64,000 nt of DNA, taken from the NCBI GenBank assembly GCA_902729315.2, contig LR746269.1:3041001-3105000 (forward strand), in the 5' to 3' direction. A program made the translations under genes and the position numbers. Below are positions 11,276 through 23,078 of this stretch, one piece after another (position 1 is the stretch's first letter; every line of letters begins with the position of its first letter). This stretch comes from Spirodela intermedia. Its lineage: Eukaryota; Streptophyta; Magnoliopsida; Alismatales; Araceae. Under the pieces are notes generated by a model. That model searched no databases. It saw only the letters and a program-made list of their open reading frames with translations, and was not told the DNA's origin.

Positions 11276-12839
11276 ACCCCCAAATTTAGAGTTAATAGAA
11301 ATAAATCAACTCAAATTTCTCAAAATCAAAACTCAAATATTTCAAATTAACTTCAATTTCAAAAAACATTATCCATAACACAATGTATGGTTGAAAAGAG
11401 CGTTTTATACATTAAAAAAATAAAAAAATCATGCAAAGTTTAAAGTTTACAAAAGAAATGGGTAGTGCCATAATTGATCATATTTCTACCCAAATTTGAT
11501 CAATTTGTGTAGGGGTCGTGCACCAATTGAATTCCTACACCTTTTCCAATTGTTGATTGACTAACCCATCAATTGTCACTTGCTGAAATCAAATGGCAAA
11601 GGTGATTTGACTCTGAGCATGCCATGACATCCATAGAAGGATCCTTGAAAGAAATTCTTCACCTTTTGTATGGGGTGAAGAATGGGACGAGTTCATAGAC
11701 AAAATTCAGCTTCTATAATGGCTGAATTAGAAGGAAATCTGGATTTAATCTATCTTTTGTATTAGATGGACAAATTGGGTAAATTTGATGTTCAGAGTGG
11801 CTAGGATGGATAATTTGATGTAGAAGGGTGATTAACTAGTCAAGGATGCTGTCTTCTTCTTTGAAACCATTTTTAGTCTTCTTGTGTGTGAATTCTATCA
11901 ATTACTTGAATTATTTGTCACATTTCTCATCAAATTTGGTGCATCCATTGTTGATGTTGAAATGTGAAAATATTTGATTTTAGTCCCATATCAGAAGTTT
12001 AGAAGAAAATACACACATATATAACAAATGTCATGTTGTAACATACTTCATGAAATCTCCATCAAAACAATAAAGCTGGGCCACAGTGGAGGTTATGCAT
12101 TGATCATTTGGGGCAGATATATCTTATTATTTATTTATTATCATTATAAGCTCATAAAAATTCAAGAAAAGTGACATTAATATATCAATATTTTAAAAAA
12201 CGAAAAATAATTGATAAAATATGTCAACATATTTCGTGATTAATTTCAAGATCATCTATTCTGAAATTTGTATTCCATTAGTTGGTTTGTACCACTAAAC
12301 CTTGATATCCTTCGATAGTCCTTTAGGAGCAATCTCCTTATATTAATTGGGATACTTTTTGTTCCATCAACTTCTCAAGGGGTGTCTTCCTTTCATTAGG
12401 ATAATTATTTTCCATCATGTGATCCTCCCATTAATATGAAAATATTCCTTAAAAAGATTTTTAAATTTCCAAGTAGTCATATACTTTGAATTTATATTGG
12501 TAGTTTGTGAGAATATGTTAGCAAAAAATAGTTATTTTTTATGCAATTCATATTTTTTTTCTTTTGTAACCAACAATGAATTTATTTTTTTGGAAGTTAC
12601 AACCATTTTTAATGGTATTAGTACATTTCATCTTCCTAGTTATAAATAAGTTATATCTTTACATCTGTTATCTATTCACATATAGAACATCATAATATTT
12701 ATAGATATTTTTGATAAAAAGAGAGGTGATAATTAGGTTTGAAGTAGAATAATTTTTCTGGTCAATGATTTTAACATTATGTTAAAATTAAAGTCATTAG
12801 AAGACTAAAATTTTACTAGATCTATCAAATTCATGTATT
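11276..12839. other. AT-rich intergenic DNA, no gene recognised
   Basis: No open frame of useful length, RNA gene or structured repeat was recognised. It may include decayed transposon sequence that is too old to name by eye. Confidence 0.4.
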
Positions 12840-13909
12840 TATGTGTTGCTTATAATTTATATTTTTTCTCAAAAAATATATGTTTTTATAATTTTTAGAT
12901 TAAATGATGAAGAGAAAATCTGTTTTAAAATTTAAAAAAAAGAAAATTCTAGTGATGACATCATCTTGATGTCAACATCACAACAATTCTTACATAAGAG
13001 ATTACAAATAATTTACGTGATCAAATTAAGATTTAGAAAACTTAAAAAAATCATAATTGACTAAAAAAAATTCAAAATTTAGAATCATGGAAAATCTCAC
13101 TAATTTAAATAATACTTAAATTTAAAATAGGAAAAATAGAGTTTCCACATTGTAGTAGTGATCTCCAAAATTCTAAATGTTCAAGAAGATTTTTATACAA
13201 CATCCATAACCTCAAAGCCTCAAACATTAATGACGTGTATAATATTTAGATCTTTTGTGAAGTTTATAAATTGACGAGATTAATCGATGAAGTATCTTCG
13301 ATGGATGTTGCTTGATAGAGTGCAAATTTAGTGGTAGTAGACTCTACGGTTGTTCTCACTCAATAGAGATGAGTTGGGTAGAGCTAATGCATGTCTTAGG
13401 TAGCTTCGTTCTCAAGTCTGCACAATAAGAGAAGGCTCGTATTGCATTTAGTTCAGAATGGAGCAGAGATGACTTATCTCTAGGTGGATCATCTTTTTCA
13501 CAATGACAATGTGTTCATCAATCAACTAAAGATGTATGACCACTCTTTTTCCCATGCTTGTTTGGTCCTTAGTGAGGTAGAAGGGGAGTGACACACATGC
13601 TCTATATGGGTCAATCACTCAACCCCTTAGCTCGTGCGGCTCCCATTTGGTCAGCTGTCAGGTCTCAATTGACTTGTGGGTCTCCCCTTTTTTTCTATAT
13701 ATATATTTTCTATTTTTAATTTTATCTAAAAAATATGAATATAAAAATTATATAAATTCACATAAAATCACATAATTATCTAAAAATTAACATTAATCAG
13801 TTTAAACCCCTTTTTACTATTTAACATAAAGAAGTATATATTTATCATGAGTTAATTAATAAAATGAATATTTTAAAAAATATTAACTCATAACAATAAA
13901 CACTGATTA
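12840..13909 (-). repeat. Old, 5'-truncated LTR copy of the Gypsy-type family
   Basis: The blocks AATTCTTACATAAGAGATTACAAATAA, TGATCAAATTAAGAT, GTGACACACATGC and TATTAACTCATAACAATAAA follow the same order as in the intact LTRs. Divergence is much higher and the first 300 or so bases are missing or unrecognisable. The end corresponds to ACTTATCA but reads ACTGATTA. No target duplication could be found. Confidence 0.65.
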
Positions 13910-16900
13910 ATGGCCCTTAAAAGACTTCATTATATAGAAAATGTTCTACTCTATTTCTAAGAATTTTATAACTAATTTTATTTCTTATATTTTTCTTCAT
14001 AGTAGAAAGTGAGATAACTTGGCAATTTTAAGAATTTTTTTATTAGGATGAAAGAGCCTTCTTGAGGAATGGAAATAACCACGTCCTAATAGGGGTTATG
14101 CTTCCCAACTAGATGAGGGATTGCCAAGTTGATGTTGCTAGCAATTTCTTGAAGATACGAGTAAGAGAAGATTTTCTAGGGTGTTAGAATAACAGCAAAC
14201 TGCTAGCCTTGTGGACCTATCCATGATGACCTATTTCATCCTCTTGTCCTCCAGCCATAGAACCCTCATTGTCAATTTCTTTCAAAATATTATCTAATTA
14301 CACTATAGTCATATGATTAGATCATATTTCGACTCCACTAAATTATTAAAGAAGAAAAGTCAAAAAAACTAGTGACAATACTCACATGATATTTTTTTTA
14401 ATTTTCTACTCTTCTAGAATATTATAGGTTGGTGTAGTTGTTGTTCATTCATTGTGTGCCAAATAGAATAATAACCACATAAAGAAAGAAGTCAACAGAT
14501 AAATGATACATGTTGTGATAACCATCCATCATGCAATGACTTTATGTGGGAACCATATCACTAAGTCACATCTCAACATCATCGCCATTGTTACAAAGAA
14601 GAGACAAATAACGAGATGACAAAATCTTAACATTTGACAAAAATCTTAGGCTGACGCTTCTATGTGATACTACAAATGAATAGTCACCAGCTTGTCCAAA
14701 TTATAAATATTTCTTTAAACATTAATAAAAAATATCATGTTGCTTATTTTTGTTTTAAATTCGTTACAAAAAATAAAAAAAAAATCAGCAAAGGTGGATA
14801 ACATTTGAAGTGAAAACTCAAGGTTTTATCTTCAAACAACTGCCTGAAATTTCCTGCATAAAATGTAAATAAGTCATTTTGTACTCTAGGTATGTTCATG
14901 TGAATATGTTTAAGATGTGTATACTCTCATATCATATATTTATTAACAACTATTTTATTTTTAATAATAATAAAATAAATGGCTGGATTTTTCCGGGTGT
15001 TAGTGAGCCAAATAATCTTGGGCCCTACATCTTGTCTTTTCAGTTGACATTTCTGGAAAGAAAGCGCAAGTCTCCCATGGTGGAGTCTTCCCCCACAATC
15101 CGTTCCGAGCCGTAAGGCAGTCCTACACCTCCCCTTACGTCGTGAAACTCACCAACCCTTGGCGCTACTGTTAATTGAGGAGTTTCCCAAACTAGTTTCG
15201 GCATTCCTATTATTTAAAACTGATCAAATTCATATCTTATTTCTATTATTTTTCAATGGCCTAGTAAATCTGGAGAGCATTCCAAATTCGGTAGGATTTG
15301 GACAGGAGTTATATAGAAATCGATCTCATTCCATCCGGTTGAGCTTATCATGTAATAAAGTTACAAATAACGGTATCAAAGGGCTGAGCCGCAGAAAATC
15401 CAGACAATGATAGAAATCAGCTCTGTACTTCGAGCCAGACAGAATCAGAGCTATTTATTCAGAAAATATTTTTTTACATATATTTTATCTATTTAACACT
15501 CGTCCTGAAAAATTAATACATCCCAATTTATTTAATTGTAATGACAACTACTGGAGTGGAGGAGGAGATTAGAATTGTGAAGAAGATGATGGTGACGACA
15601 ACGACAATGATGATACAAGAAGAAGAACGAGAAGAACAAGCATAGGTAACTCTTATTTTCAATTCTCAATTTAGGAGGGATTTCTATCTCTGCCCAAATG
15701 TTTTAGTCTAAGTGGGATCCCGCCGTTTTTCTTTCCATCACCATCATCACTGTGGCTGACCTCCATTGCTGCACTCCCTCTGGCCTGAACTACTGATGAA
15801 TCACTGCCAATGGAGATCTACTAATTGGTGGAAGCCATGATTCTTCTTGAAACACGAAGTTAAAACAAAAAGCTGAGGCTGTCCATTCACTTCCACCACT
15901 AGTTGATACATATTCCTTCCCACTACCGGTGGCAGAGTCAAATGTACTTCCTCCATGGTAAGTGAGCTTTCACATGCAGTGAGAGGAGAGCGTTAACTAG
16001 GAAATTTCTAGAATGATATTCCAGTTACCAAGTTTTAGTTGACAAGGTAATGTAATCGTGGGTGTAATTTATGAATAATATGTGCAATTTTCTGTTCTTT
16101 AGAATCACCAATTGGGTTTCCTTGTGAATCGATCGAGGCTGATCTAGGGGCCTAATCCAGGAGGCGTACACATCCTAAGTCGATACCCTGGCAGCTAGGT
16201 TGAAAGCACTTTTCCCTGGCCTTATATAAAATGCATAGCAATTTAGGTTGTCGGCTCAGTAGATGACGGTTGCACAGCCAGTCTGCTCGGTTGTGGCAAG
16301 CAGGTGGTCGGGTCTTATCTGCGGATATTGTTTAGGGCTGAGACAACCAAGCTCTCTTTTCTGCCGAGGGCCGTAGATGACGTAGTGGAAGTTGGAAGAT
16401 TAGGATACGTACCTTGAATCCAAGAGGAACGAGATTTGGATTCGTTGAATCCACAAGACATAGGAAAGCTGCCCGGAGATTTGGATTCGTTAAAATTTCC
16501 ACTATTGGAAAAATATCTTTATTCTATAGTGCATGTCTTCTTAAGTTGGCTAGAAAGTAATTTTAGGTCCCTAGAAAGTAGGATATGGCAATATGAAAAA
16601 GTCAAGAGACCATGTGGTCCTAGATAAAAGGAAATAGTTATTGTGTCTACTCAAAGAAATCCTTTTCTTAAAACAACGGGGCTACCTATGTAAAAATCCC
16701 AGTTGGGCCACCAATATTTTACCCTTTCAAGGCGTTTATAAGTTGCAATTTCTCTAAGCGGCTTAACCATTTGAAACTTCCGGCCTGCATTTTTTGGGCC
16801 TTCCGCGCATCTTGGGCATCTGTTTTACGTTGTTCTTGGAACATAGTGAGTAAACTGGAACTTTGGCCTGCTTCTCCTACTTGGCATCTTAAACTAAAGC

Positions 16901-17160
16901 TGATAAAATGGGGGCCCTCTGATGAGGTACTGTTGAATGTGTGACATGATGGCCGACTTAATAGATAGTAACATGATTAAATGATAGATTTTTTTTTGGT
17001 AGTTTTTCAGGTTCACAAAAAAAAAAAGAACGATCATTAAGTTCTTCTACTTATTTTCTACAGATTTTAGCTCTTCCAGTCGAATTTCTTGGACAAAGAG
17101 GGCCGGGTTTCACTACCTAAAGAATTGAAGTCTAAAATTATTAGAGAGATTTAACAATTC
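13910..17160. other. Intergenic DNA, no gene recognised
   Basis: AT-rich up to about 15 kb, then nearer to balanced composition between 15 and 17 kb. Plus-strand open frames at 14879-15115, 15159-15410 and 16436-16627 have no recognisable domain and no coding context. The 16.1-16.4 kb part contains a TATATAAAATGC word and a repeated GTAGATGACG word (about 16260 and 16374). I cannot name it. Confidence 0.4.
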
Positions 17161-17358
17161 CAATTGCGTCTGCTTTCTTACATTGATGCTCATCTTAGTA
17201 CATCATCCCCACTTCTCCCCCCGCTGGTACACCTCTCTCCTTCTTCTCCCTCTCGACGGCACGCCCTTTTCCTTCTATATCACTTGCCGTCGCCCTCCCT
17301 CTCGTCTCACCTTCCCTATGGTAGGCTTCCTCTGCTCTCTTCCGGATCCCTTGCAAGC

Positions 17359-17360
<2 letters not shown>

Positions 17361-17402
<42 letters not shown>

Positions 17403-17560
17403 TCCTTCTCTCTCTCCCTCTCCTTCTCTCTCTCCCTCTCCTTCTCTCTCTCCCTCTCCTTCTCTCTCTCCCTCTCCTTCTCTCTCTCCCTCTCCCTCTC
17501 CCTCTCCCTCTCCTCCTCCCTCTCCCTCTCCCTCTGCCCTCCCCTCCCTCTTCTTCAACT
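17361..17560. repeat. CT microsatellite grading into an 18-bp CT-rich minisatellite
   Basis: A pure CT run (17361-17397) is followed by about six copies of an 18-bp unit of the form TCTCCTTCTCTCTCTCCC, then a CCCTCT hexamer array. The unit lengths are multiples of three, so long Ser/Leu/Pro or Arg/Glu/Gly frames stay open on both strands. These frames are artefacts of the repeat. Confidence 0.9.
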
Positions 17561-17848
17561 GCCATCCTCCATTCAGAATGGCGGCGGTCGTCGAATGAGG
17601 CATAGTCCGTTGAGGAGCTGCAGCGGAGAGATGCAGGAGAGGTAAGGTTCACACGCAAACAGGAGAGATCCAAAGAGGTAGCACCGGCGCGAGCAAGTGG
17701 GAATTTTGATATACACCAGTGAAAGAAAGTCCTCGGCCTTATCTTTCAACACGTTTCAGACGGATTCAAATTTTTATATAAAATTTCTATGTTTAAATAT
17801 CCCTTTCTGTTACAAAATTTTGCGATAATCAAAACCTATTCTTTCTCT

Positions 17849-17860
17849 CCCCCCCCCCCC

Positions 17861-17899
<39 letters not shown>
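17849..17899. repeat. Poly-C tract followed by CT microsatellite
   Basis: About 14 C residues run into roughly 18 CT dinucleotides. The neighbouring open frame is repeat-driven. Confidence 0.9.
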
Positions 17900-17901
<2 letters not shown>

Positions 17902-20564
17902 CCTCCCGTGGCTTCACCAAACCTTTGAGAAGTACATAAAGCTGGGGCCGAAAATCAAGGACGACTGGGAAACTCGAAAAATTACTGTAACATTAATGTT
18001 GAGAGCAAATAACGTGACGTGTCAAACGGGTTTATGAAGACAGTTACGTGTCAAGAGAAGTCCACGCTGCCCAGTCCGGCCGTCAAAACGTCTAAAAAAT
18101 GGACCCCACAATTGGATGAATGGTCGTTCGGCTGTGGATGACTTCGGCAATATCCAGGGGGTAAGTTTCGAGAGTGGGCCCCACTAAAGGCAAAAGTCAA
18201 GAATTGTCCATCGGCCAATGCCCGGCCACCAAGTCTTCGACGAAGGACCCCACGATCTTGACATTATTTGCCAAGGGGGCTCCAACCGTTAGCCCTCGCT
18301 CAGTTGCTAAGAGTCCGATTCATTGGCCCCACAACAAGGCCTACCATCCCCTGCACGTTTATGAATATTTTCAATGGTCGTCACATGGAGTGTCATTTGT
18401 CAACATGTCTCCAATATTAAAAGTTAACTTTAACTATCGATCCACCTTCAATTTCATTGAATTCATTAAATGGGCCCATTCATCTGTGTCTCTCTCTCTC
18501 TCCATATATATATATATATACATATGAGAAATCAGTATAAGTTTTGAAAATAATATTAATTCATTCTAATGATCATACAACCTCATTTTGAGGATTTTTT
18601 TGATATATTTTAAAGCTTTTATGAAAGAAAATGAAGATTTTCTAAATAAAAAACAACAATAATGGAGGGTAAATAGAGCCACATGATCCTCCAAACCTAT
18701 GGAGAAAATTATTTTGAATTTTAAAAAACTATTATGTTTAGAAAACCAACTCATAATTTAATTCTTGACTTAAGTGTCAAAAATCATGTGTTGATACTTG
18801 AGAGCAAAAGTAGGACCCAAACCATAGCGATCATATGTTAAAAGTTGTTGACACCATAAAGAGAATTTTTCACTGAATAGAAACAAAAAAGGTCAAGAAC
18901 TAACCTCATTCTACCTACAAAAAATTAAGATTATTTTCACAAAAAATGATAAGAATTTTCTAGTGGTAAGGGTTCTCTCAAATGTAACATAAATACTATA
19001 AGGATGGTTTCCATCTAGAAGCCGTATTTCTCAAGCACCAACAATGATTTAAAGGATTCCTTAACATTCAATTGGTTTATCAAGGTTCCTTAAACTGCCT
19101 GGAAATCATTTTTTTATTTATTTCATTTCATTTGTGTTATAGTGTGGAATTGTCTAGCAGTACAATAGTTTCTGTGTAAAATGGTTTGGTTAGCAACCTA
19201 GGAAGTTAACTACTGAAGTAGGGCAAGGGTTTTATACAAATCAGTATAAAATCCCTAATGTCTCACACATCTACATTTCTCTTTGTAAAAAAATTAATTA
19301 TGGATTGATTAGTCTAAATAAATTCAACAACCTTTGATAGGCTTCAGTACCCAATTATGACCTCTATAAATTTTGCTTAATGCACTCTTCCCAAAATTGA
19401 AAGACGATATTGATGAATTCTTTCAATGGCCCCGGCCCAATCCTTAATCAGGTTAACTCATCTAACTTTAGGCCAGAGAGAGGAGGCGACTATTGACATG
19501 TATAACGATGGGGTACTGTGCTGATGGGTTAGTGCTGTTCTGGGCTGTCTTCTGGGTCCGCTTTCATTGAAGTTTAGGCCTAGATCTGGGACCCTTGAAA
19601 CTGGGAGCACGTTAACAAACAGCGATCAACAGGGTTATCAAAAGACGACCAATAATAAGCGACTTTCCCAACGACGCTGTGATCCATTAGATCCTTCTCA
19701 AACACTGAATATGAATTGGTCAAGCACCTTGGAAAACCCGGGGTTGATATTTGTTGACCCCCACATACGAAGGCAAGAAAGACACTAGAAAGAACCTTGT
19801 TTTCCGACAAGATTAGGGCTCCTCCTTTTTCTCCTCGCCAAAAGATTGGCTTTATAGAAGTCAACTTCTAGTTGAAAAACATGATTGCCGTTCGTTGAAA
19901 GACAAAGGAGACACGCCAGCAACAAGACATTACTATTTAAACTAGACGCCAACACCATGTTGACGTCAGTGAAGGGAGATGAAGACATTCGTACAAAAAG
20001 TCAATATATTGTACGACTGTGTCCTCTGGTATGGTGCCCAGCTACCCTCTGCGGTTCTCCATAGCTGGTTTGCCCGGCTTGCACGGTGAACGCTCTTCTT
20101 TAACAGGTTCGATATTGGTACACATGCCATCTGTCTCCTTCTCAAAGTGGGTGTGTGTGTGTGAGAGAGAGAGAGAGAATTTTTTATGTTAGTGTCTATG
20201 ACTAAAACAAACCCAGTGCCTGTTGGCGGCTCGGATTGCGACCGCATGAATAGGGCGGAATCCCAGCCAAAATCAGACAAGGTTTTGTTCGTAAGAGTCA
20301 TCTATCCAACGCCTGACACGAGCCCTCCATCCTAATCTAGACCTGTCTCCCTCATTTGACCACGTGGACGGTGCTGGATGAGTCGGTAGAAATGCCGACG
20401 GCGGAGGAGACGACTGTGTGCGCGATTCTTCGCCGGAGGTGGAGACGCCGCGGCCGGTGCGGGACGGCAGGATCTGGCGGTGGGCCAAGGGGCGGAAGCG
20501 GTCTTCTCGGCCGCCTCCGTCCGATTGGGCCACTCCGCCAGTTGACGAGCAAGCCATATGACCG
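17900..20564. other. Intergenic region upstream of the WRKY gene
   Basis: No gene was recognised. 18.0-18.4 kb is GC-richer and contains GTGACGTGTCAA-type words. 18.5 kb has a CT/TA microsatellite (about 18487-18521), and a GT/GA microsatellite lies at about 20153-20178. 18.6-19.4 kb is AT-rich. The last kilobase is GC-rich and holds W-box and G-box words, listed separately. Opposed open frames at 20273-20623 are GC-driven overlaps with no domain. Confidence 0.45.
20356..20366 (+). promoter_or_regulatory. W-box overlapping a G-box upstream of the WRKY gene
   Basis: The sequence TTGACCACGTG joins the WRKY-binding W-box core TTGACC (20356-20361) to the G-box CACGTG (20361-20366). Other TTGAC cores lie at 19754 and 20542, and a TGACGTCA palindrome lies at 19961-19968. 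W-boxes are common in WRKY promoters, where they allow auto- and cross-regulation. Function here is inferred from the motifs alone. Confidence 0.4.
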
Positions 20565-20914
20565 ATGAAAACTGAGCCTCGTTCAGCCCTCAGAGACTCA
20601 GTTCGTAAGTTCCTCAGCCTCATGATCTCTCTCTCTCTCTCTCTCCCTTGTACTTCTTCCCACTCGTCTCCTCAACGTCCGTCTCTCTCTATCTCTAACA
20701 GACGGAGAGGGGAAGACTTGAGAGTGGAACCCACCAGCACTGACGAACCACCTGCCGTCATCCCTTCTTCCTTCCTAGATCCAAAATCTTCGTTCCACCG
20801 CATCGCCTCCCTGTCCGTTTTATACCCGCAACAGCGGCGGTGGAGAGACTTCAAAGTTCCTGTTGCACTGTATAAACTTCCTCATCTAGCGTCTTCTTCT
20901 TCTCCTTCCGTTCT

Positions 20915-20974
20915 ATGGACAAAAATGCTGCCCATGGAGCTTGGGTCGAGCCACCTCCGCACTCACGTCGCTGA
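20915..20974 (+). other. Possible upstream ORF overlapping the WRKY start
   Basis: An ATG at 20915 opens a 19-codon frame that ends in TGA at 20972-20974 and overlaps the proposed start at 20925 in another frame. If transcription begins upstream, scanning ribosomes would meet this ATG first, which could damp translation. The peptide itself ([10 protein letters not shown] and on) matches nothing I know. Confidence 0.35.
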
Positions 20975-23078
20975 TTTCGCCGGCAAAGAGAAAGGAGAGA
21001 TGAGCATCGGGGACACAGTTCTGGATGCGGCCTCTCCACCTGTGGCGTCGCCCGAGGGAGACGGCGACAAGCAGCGGGTGGAGGAGATGGACTTCTTCTC
21101 CGTGGAGAAGAGATGCAAAGCGAGAGCGCCGCCGCTGGAGGAGCTCGACCACAAAAAGGAGCTTGCCCACTCAGTCAACGTGGGTAAACGGAGGAATTCG
21201 ATCGCCGTTTAACTGCTTGTCGGCCTTTGAGTTTAGCTGATGTTCCCTTCATAGTTTATTTACAGATTGGATTGCACCTCCAAACCGGGGGAACAGGCGG
21301 CGATGAGTCGACGGTGGAGAACGGGATGCCCATGAGCGAGGAGAAGGAAGGGAAGGGAGAGGTGCGAGAAAGGGCTGGATAATACGGGAATCACATCGGA
21401 AGAAGAAGCCTGATTCCATTCGAAGCTGAACGAGGGTCCTCATCGTGTGGTTCTCAGGTGGTTGAGATTCAGTCGGCGTTGGCGAGGATGAACGAGGAGA
21501 ACCGGTTGCTGAGGGAGGTGCTGATTCGCGTCGCCGCTGACTACAACGCCCTGGAGATGCAAATCGTTCAGCTATCACAGCAGCGGCGCCGCCACGGCCA
21601 TGAGATTCCCCAGGAAGACGAGGTGGATAAATCAGAATTGGACCAAAAAATATTGACAACTTTATACTTTAAGCGTATTAAACAAGATGAAATAGGGTTT
21701 TCACGCTTATTTCATACCCTTCGTTATTATATTTTTTGCAAGATATTAAAACTATGTTATAGACTGTAACTAAGCATCTAGCATGTTGAATCAACTGTAA
21801 ATTTACTGTAGATTACTGCCAGAGAAGACTGATCTCAGGTTTTCTATGTCTGGTACAGGCGGTGGAGCGGAAGAGCTACAACGGCAGGGTTCCTCCCATC
21901 GTGCCGAGTCGGTTCATTGACCTCAGCCCAGCCGGTGTCGCCCCCACCAGCGGCGACGAGGCATCGTACTCGTCAACGGACATGGGGACTCCGGCGAACG
22001 GTGGCGTTCCGTCCAACAATGTCGAGGTCCTCTCCACGAGCTACTACCGACAGAAAAGCGTCTCGAGCAGGATTATCAATCCAAAAATTGTAACCGTTGA
22101 CCAGGGAAAACAGCCGGGTGAGGTCGACGCCATCGGCAGGGAAGACAGCGCCAGGAGGGAATCACAGGGCCTCTCCAGGAGCAGCATCACCGAGCAGCTG
22201 CCGGAGGCGACCATGAGGAAGGCCCGCGTTTCCGTGCGAGCTCGATCAGAAGCTCCAATGGTAAGAACATTTTGAGGAGACGCCTCCTGTCTTCTGCAAC
22301 CCACCCTACATAACTTCATTTCCTCGCCCGCAGATCAGTGACGGATGCCAATGGAGGAAGTACGGGCAGAAGATGGCGAAGGGCAACCCTTGTCCTCGCG
22401 CTTACTATCGCTGCACCATGGCCAGTGGATGTCCGGTCCGAAAACAGGTAATACCATTGTCACGGAGGATTGGCTTCAAGGTCTTACGCTTCTTAGATTA
22501 CTGCCGTGAAAAGTTTTTATTTCAATGATCAGGTACAGAGGTGTGCCGAAGACCGTTCGATCCTTACGACCACGTACGAGGGCAACCACAACCACCCGCT
22601 GCCGCCGCCGGCTATGGCGATGGCGTCTACAACCTCCGCTGCCGCGTCGATTCTGCTGTCGGGGTCAATGCCGAGTGGGGACGGACTGATGGGCGGCAAC
22701 TTCCTGACGAGGACGCTAATGCCATTCTCCTCCGGCATGGCCTCCATCTCCGCCTCAGCTCCCTTTCCTACCGTGACCCTCGACCTCACCCACGCTCCCT
22801 CCTCCAATCACTTCCAGCGGGCACTACTTCCCTCTGTTGCTGCAGCGACCGCAGCCAACTTCAATGTTTCCCTTGCAGGCGCTGCCGCGCCGCCGCAAAT
22901 CTTCGGGAAGGCACTCTACAATCAAACAAATCTGCCGCAGCATCAGCCTGCTTCCTTCAACGACAGGGTGACAGCCGCCATCACGTCGGATCCCAACTTC
23001 ACGGCCGCGGTCGCTGCAGCAATCACCTCCATCATCGGCGGCGCCGCCACCCCGAGCAACGCGTTCGGCGGTCCCTGA
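20925..23078 (+). CDS. Group IIb WRKY transcription factor (WRKY6/31/42-like), six exons
   Basis: This is a DNA-binding regulator expected to act in the nucleus on W-box promoters in stress, defence or senescence responses. Exons: 20925-21179, 21266-21361, 21458-21622, 21859-22260, 22334-22447, 22533-23078, all with GT-AG borders and phase 0, giving about 525 aa. Exon 3 (residues 118-172) is a leucine-zipper-like coiled coil with [30 protein letters not shown] then leads into the WRKY domain at residue 307. WRKYGQK is intact (313-319), and the zinc finger is C333-X5-C339-X23-H363-X-H365. The intron between PVRKQ and VQRCAED is the position typical of groups IIa/IIb. After NHNHPLPPP comes the alanine-rich tail [18 protein letters not shown] usual for IIb. 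The N-terminus is the least certain part: an out-of-frame ATG lies at 20915, and the frame also stays open back to 20565. Confidence 0.93.

Noticed and set aside
17164-17673. Overlapping 95-144-codon frames on both strands
   Set aside because: Mostly CT-rich minisatellite translation, with no domain outside the repeat.
18174-18527. 117-codon plus frame
   Set aside because: Ends in a CT/TA microsatellite; no domain, splice context or codon pattern supports it.
20273-20623. 116-codon minus frame and overlapping plus frame before the WRKY gene
   Set aside because: GC-rich sequence with few stops; no domain, and opposed frames are equally open.
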